Assembly: GCA_019415945.1 (NCBI GenBank) | Contig: DXYF01000028.1 | Coordinates: 62,001-126,000, forward strand | Direction of reading: 5' to 3' | DNA: 64,000 bases | DNA from: Clostridiales bacterium | GTDB lineage: Bacteria; Bacillota; Clostridia; Oscillospirales; Acutalibacteraceae | Shown here: positions 61,168 to 64,000 of the stretch, one piece after another | How positions within the stretch are numbered: the stretch's first letter is position 1 | Layout: every line of letters begins with the position of its first letter | Made by a program: the position numbers and the translations under genes | Notes under the pieces: generated by a model | Seen by the model: only the letters and a program-made list of their open reading frames with translations | The model's database searches: none | Told to the model about the DNA's origin: nothing

Positions 61168-61713
61168 TTAATTAATACATAATAATTTAATTTTATCTGC
61201 GATAGATTTGTCAAATACATTTTCAAATACACTGTGGTAATCATCAAATGAAACAAAGCAATTATATGTTAAAACTTCCATTTGAACATCAAATAAATTA
61301 ATTTTATACGGCATTACGGTCATATTATTTTTCAGATAAAATGCTTTTCTTCTGATTCGTTCAATGTTGTTGGTTGATTCAACCTCAGGATCCTCTATTT
61401 CAAGCAACAGTCGTTTGCCTTTGTATATATTAAAAATATGCTGTAAAGCCTCTGAACCGATATTTTTACCCCTGTGATTAGGAGATATTGCAAAATAATC
61501 AAGAATTACAATATCGCTGTAGACAATGGTTATTGCAAGTCCTAAAAACCTACCGTCATCTTCAGTTACTGCCAAAATTTCCATTTGATTATTTTGGCAC
61601 TTTTCCAATATTAAATCAAAAGGCTTTCGTTCGTTTTTGGGAAATGCATTATTATATAAGTTTTCAATATTATTTAATAATTCTTTAGAATACTGTACTT
61701 TAGTTAATTTCAT
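61168..61713 (-). CDS. GNAT-family N-acetyltransferase
   Basis: 181 aa. GNAT fold with the acetyl-CoA-binding motif A at SPNHRGKNIGSEALQHI (residues ~77-93, the R/Q-x-x-G-x-G/A loop is HRGKNIG) and beta strand ILDYFAISP before it. Substrate unknown; the sequence is not one of the ribosomal or antibiotic acetyltransferases I recognise. GAGGAAG precedes the ATG. It lies alone on the minus strand between gdhA's terminator and the palindrome-rich region. Confidence 0.8.
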   Translation of the reverse strand: MKLTKVQYSKELLNNIENLYNNAFPKNERKPFDLILEKCQNNQMEILAVTEDDGRFLGLAITIVYSDIVILDYFAISPNHRGKNIGSEALQHIFNIYKGKRLLLEIEDPEVESTNNIERIRRKAFYLKNNMTVMPYKINLFDVQMEVLTYNCFVSFDDYHSVFENVFDKSIADKIKLLCIN

Positions 61714-61730
61714 ATAACTTCCTCGTCGTT

Positions 61731-61772
61731 CAATATAACAAACAGCAGGTCAAGATTATTTGACCTGCTGTT
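61731..61772 (-). terminator. Rho-independent terminator of gdhA
   Basis: 13-bp arms AACAGCAGGTCAA (61741-61753) and complement (61760-61772). Read on the minus strand it is followed by TGTTATATTG. It separates gdhA from the GNAT gene. Confidence 0.8.
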
Positions 61773-61796
61773 TTACTAAAAAAGTGTTATTAATGA

Positions 61797-63128
61797 TTAG
61801 CAAACACCCTGTGCAATCATTGAATCTGCAACCTTTTCAAAACCTGCGATGTTGGCACCTACAACATAGTTGCCCTCATAGCCGTATTTCTTAGCAGCAG
61901 CAGAAATATTGTTATAAATGTTAACCATAATGTCCTTGAGCTTTGCGTCAACTTCTTCAAATGTCCATGAAAGTCTCATTGAGTTCTGGCTCATTTCAAG
62001 AGCTGAAGTTGCTACGCCGCCTGCGTTTGCAGCCTTACCGGGAGCAAAAAGGATACCTGCATCCTGAAGTGCCTTTGTAGCCTCAAGAGTTGTAGGCATA
62101 TTTGCACCCTCAGCAACAGCATAGCAGCCGTTAGCGATAAGTCTCTTAGCGTCTTCTTCGTTAAGCTCATTCTGAGTTGCACACGGAAGAGCAACATCAC
62201 ACTTAACTGACCAGTCAAACTTGCCCTCGTGATACTCAGAGTTAGGACGATAGTTCTTGTACTCTGTAAGACGAGCTCTCTTAACTTCTTTGATTTCCTT
62301 AATAGCGTCAAGGTCAATACCCTCAGCATCGTAAATCCAGCCTGTTGAATCAGACATTGTTACAACTTTAGCTCCGAGCTGATTAGCCTTTTGAGTAGCA
62401 TAGATAGCAACATTACCTGCACCTGATACACAAACAGTAGCACCGTTGATGTCTTTGCCGTTGTCTTTGAGCATTGCCTCTGTGAGGTAGAGAAGTCCGT
62501 ATCCTGTAGCTTCTGTTCTTGCAAGTGAACCGCCCCAGTTAAGACCCTTACCTGTGAGCACGCCCTCATATACATTCTTAATTCTCTTGTACTGACCGAA
62601 CATATAGCCGATTTCACGGGCACCTGTACCGATATCACCTGCAGGTACATCTGTGTCAGCACCGATGTGTCTGCAAAGCTCTGTCATAAAGCTCTGGCAG
62701 AATGACATAACTTCATTGTCGCTCTTGCCCTTAGGATCAAAGTCAGAGCCGCCTTTGCCGCCGCCGATGGGAAGACCTGTGAGAGAGTTCTTAAAGATCT
62801 GCTCAAAACCGAGGAATTTAATTACGCCGAGGTTAACGGACGGATGAAGTCTTAAACCGCCCTTATAGGGACCGATAGCACTGTTAAACTGTACTCTGAA
62901 GCCACGGTTAACCTGAACCTTGCCGTTATCATCAACCCAAGGAACACGGAACATTACAACTCTTTCAGGCTCAGTAATTCTTTCGAGAATACCTGCTTCC
63001 TGATACTTTGGATTCTTCTCGAATACCGGTTCAAGAGAAGTAAGAACTTCTGTTGCTGCCTGAATAAATTCCGGCTCGCTCGAATTTTTTGCTTTTAGCT
63101 TTTCAAGCTGTTCACTTACATACGACAT
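61797..63128 (-). CDS. gdhA: NADP-type glutamate dehydrogenase
   Basis: 443 aa, the hexameric small-subunit class. Catalyses reductive amination of 2-oxoglutarate with ammonia. The active site signature LPIGGGKGGSDFDPKGKSD is near residue 120, with PAGDIGTGAREIGYM near 160. The Rossmann domain has VSGAGNVAIYA near 236. In gut Clostridia this is a main ammonia assimilation enzyme. ATG 63128 has AAGGAGG 9 bp upstream on the minus strand; a promoter lies about 85 bp upstream and a terminator downstream, so it is monocistronic. Confidence 0.95.
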   Translation of the reverse strand: MSYVSEQLEKLKAKNSSEPEFIQAATEVLTSLEPVFEKNPKYQEAGILERITEPERVVMFRVPWVDDNGKVQVNRGFRVQFNSAIGPYKGGLRLHPSVNLGVIKFLGFEQIFKNSLTGLPIGGGKGGSDFDPKGKSDNEVMSFCQSFMTELCRHIGADTDVPAGDIGTGAREIGYMFGQYKRIKNVYEGVLTGKGLNWGGSLARTEATGYGLLYLTEAMLKDNGKDINGATVCVSGAGNVAIYATQKANQLGAKVVTMSDSTGWIYDAEGIDLDAIKEIKEVKRARLTEYKNYRPNSEYHEGKFDWSVKCDVALPCATQNELNEEDAKRLIANGCYAVAEGANMPTTLEATKALQDAGILFAPGKAANAGGVATSALEMSQNSMRLSWTFEEVDAKLKDIMVNIYNNISAAAKKYGYEGNYVVGANIAGFEKVADSMIAQGVC

Positions 63129-63213
63129 TGTATGTACCTCCTTAAATTTAAAAAAATTTACAGATTTTCGACCAACGGTGCAGCATAAAACATAAACAAC
63201 CGCCGACTTTATA

Positions 63214-63242
63214 ATAATACTATATTTTCAAGAATTTTGCAA
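63214..63242 (-). promoter_or_regulatory. gdhA promoter
   Basis: On the minus strand: TTGCAA (63242-63237), a 17-bp spacer and TATTAT (63219-63214), giving a leader of about 80 nt. Confidence 0.65.
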
Positions 63243-63374
63243 CAATAAATATCATATTCCTGCAAAAAAATTAAGAAATTTTGGCAAATCTTTAAATTAT
63301 CTACTATTTATGCAATTTTTATTTGCAAAATCTCAATATTAATTATTGATTTAATTGCATATTTAATTAAATTA

Positions 63375-63484
63375 AGTTGCGAAAAGACATATTAACATTA
63401 ACAAATGTATTTTGTATAATTGATAAATTTGATTTTAACATTTGTTTTAACATAAAATTTAGTTGCGTTTGGATATATTAACAT
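63375..63484 (+). repeat. Paired 24-bp direct repeats upstream of the XRE gene
   Basis: 63375-63398 and 63461-63484 match at 19 of 24 positions, sharing AGTTGCG at the left and ATATTAACAT at the right, offset by exactly 86 bp. Each overlaps a promoter-like segment. Confidence 0.7.
63392..63420 (+). promoter_or_regulatory. Distal promoter candidate for the XRE gene
   Basis: TTAACA at 63392-63397, a 17-bp spacer and TATAAT at 63415-63420. Confidence 0.5.
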
Positions 63485-63500
63485 GTTATAATTATGTTAA
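63463..63500 (+). promoter_or_regulatory. Proximal promoter and operator-like palindrome of the XRE gene
   Basis: TTGCGT (63463-63468), an 18-bp spacer and TATAAT (63487-63492) with extended -10 TGT. The -10 sits between ATTAACAT (63477-63484) and its inverted copy ATGTTAAT (63494-63501), a natural place for repressor binding. Confidence 0.6.
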
Positions 63501-63538
63501 TAATACAAATAGTAATATTTTTTATTTGAGGTAAGAGT

Positions 63539-63748
63539 ATGGATTATTATAAAAGACTCAAAGAACTAAGATTAAAAAACGGATATACACAAGAACAAAT
63601 TGCCTTTATACTTCACACACGGCAGGAGCAATACAGTAAGTATGAGAGCGGTAAGCGTGAACTTCCGATTCGTCACTTGATTGCTTTGTGCTGCTTGTAT
63701 AAGGTTTCAAGTGATTATGTTTTAGGGATCGAAAAATTTGTTAAGTAA
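63539..63748 (+). CDS. Small XRE-family transcriptional regulator
   Basis: 69 aa, a single helix-turn-helix domain (Cro/C1 type): YKRLKELRLKNGYTQEQIA, then the recognition region TRQEQYSKYESGKRELPI, and a final stabilising helix (LIALCCLYKVSSDYVLGI). No effector domain. GAGGTAAGAG precedes the ATG. The operator-like palindrome over its promoter suggests self-control. It is convergent with an unidentified gene on the minus strand, with a bidirectional terminator between them. Confidence 0.9.
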   Translation: MDYYKRLKELRLKNGYTQEQIAFILHTRQEQYSKYESGKRELPIRHLIALCCLYKVSSDYVLGIEKFVK

Positions 63749-63783
63749 AATTACGACTTTAATTTTTTTCATACATTACATGA

Positions 63784-63816
63784 AAAAACGACAACGAAAA
63801 AATCGTTGTCGTTTTT
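63784..63816. terminator. Bidirectional terminator between the XRE gene and the edge gene
   Basis: ACGACAACGA (63788-63797) with its complement (63803-63812), flanked by AAAA on the left and TTTT on the right, loop AAAAA. Confidence 0.88.
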
Positions 63817-63835
63817 GTTTACCGCAAACTTGCAT

Positions 63836-64000
63836 TTATTTTATTTGTACCATACCCCCTATATCGGTCAGGGGGATATCTTTACATAATATATTTATAT
63901 TCATACTATGTTTTTTGCAAAAATTTTCAATCTTATCATAATCAGGGTGATTTTTTACATTCCCGAAAAATACTATTGTATTTTCATTTATTCTTCCGCT
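63836..64000 (-). CDS. 3' end of an unidentified gene, cut by the window edge
   Basis: An uninterrupted minus-strand frame of 54 codons runs from the window end to a TAA at 63838-63836, ending ...PLTDIGGMVQIK. It contains ENTIVFFGNVKNHPDYDKI and CKKHSMNINILCKDI, which look like an ordinary alpha/beta protein C-terminus. Placement of its stop shortly before a bidirectional terminator supports it being real. The 5' part is outside the window and I do not recognise the family. Confidence 0.6.
   Translation of the reverse strand, partial: SGRINENTIVFFGNVKNHPDYDKIENFCKKHSMNINILCKDIPLTDIGGMVQIK

Larger units (their letters stand above)
63129..63538. other. 410-bp AT-rich divergent intergenic region
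   Basis: It holds the gdhA promoter (minus strand, 63214-63242) on the left. The right half (63375-63500) carries two promoter-like segments for the XRE gene, a 24-bp direct repeat and several TTAACA/TGTTAA words. I see no reading frame in it on either strand. Confidence 0.7.

Noticed and set aside
63738..63941. Plus-strand frame after the XRE gene
   Set aside because: It runs through a strong bidirectional terminator, lacks a ribosome binding site, and lies opposite a better minus-strand coding frame.
1..64000. tRNA, rRNA, CRISPR arrays, insertion sequences
   Set aside because: I found no cloverleaf or CCA-ended tRNA, no rRNA-like segment, no regularly spaced repeats and no transposase.

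Overview
The window reads as a chromosomal segment of a low-GC, spore-forming, anaerobic Firmicute of the Clostridia. Gene order and protein style point to the Ruminococcus/Oscillospiraceae side, but the genus cannot be fixed from the sequence alone. Supporting signs are AT-rich intergenic DNA, strong AGGAGG-type ribosome binding sites, several TTG starts, near-consensus sigma-A promoters, sporulation/germination genes (cwlJ-like, gerQ-like, yunB) and Firmicutes-type gene order: rnc-smc-ftsY, miaB-ylbF-mutS-mutL-miaA, ylmE-sepF-ylmH-divIVA-ileS-lspA-rluD, rplS-lepB-rbgA-rnhB and tig-clpP-clpX-lon-engB.

Layout. 1-2.2 kb: an SseB-like protein, then a cwlJ-gerQ pair for cortex hydrolysis. 2.3-6.6 kb: a four-gene operon (TarI/IspD-like cytidylyltransferase, polyol-phosphate dehydrogenase, pentulose-phosphate 3-epimerase, glycerophosphotransferase-type polymerase) that looks like a CDP-pentitol and teichoic-acid-like polymer pathway. 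6.6-8.8 kb: infC-rpmI-rplT behind a perfect promoter and an attenuator-type leader, then a TrmH-type methyltransferase. 8.8-16 kb: dprA, topA, trmFO, plsX, rnc and a radical SAM gene. 16-25.5 kb: smc, ftsY, rdgB, yhbY, nadD, yqeK, rsfS, leuS. 25.5-29.3 kb: rpsU (58 aa), aroQ, an M24 peptidase, efp, a Cys-rich acidic protein and yunB. 29.4-37 kb: tRNA modification and mismatch repair. 37-45 kb: cell division cluster with ileS, lspA and rluD. 45-49 kb: rplS, two tandem signal peptidases I, rbgA, rnhB, yraN. 49-52 kb: M19 dipeptidase, thrC, a metallophosphoesterase. 52-59.9 kb: trigger factor, ClpP, ClpX, Lon, EngB, then lysA.

Every gene up to 59.85 kb is on the + strand. A bidirectional terminator then marks a switch to - strand genes: a Xer-family tyrosine recombinase, a GNAT acetyltransferase and NADP-type glutamate dehydrogenase. 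The right end holds a small XRE regulator (+) with a repeat-rich promoter region, and the 3' end of an unidentified - strand gene cut by the window edge. There are no tRNAs, rRNAs, CRISPR arrays, insertion sequences or prophage modules.

Most of the window is ordinary housekeeping sequence, and I see no clearly new multi-gene system. The points most worth checking are: three genes that appear to start at non-canonical codons (infC at ATC, the radical SAM gene at ATT, miaA at CTG or ATT), two of which lose their catalytic motif if called from the first ATG/GTG/TTG; a perfect 28-bp inverted repeat with 11-6-11 (Xer-site-like) geometry about 100 bp upstream of the xer gene; the CDP-pentitol operon with its own epimerase; a terminator whose 3' arm seems to supply the ribosome binding site of yunB; and paired direct repeats in front of the XRE gene.
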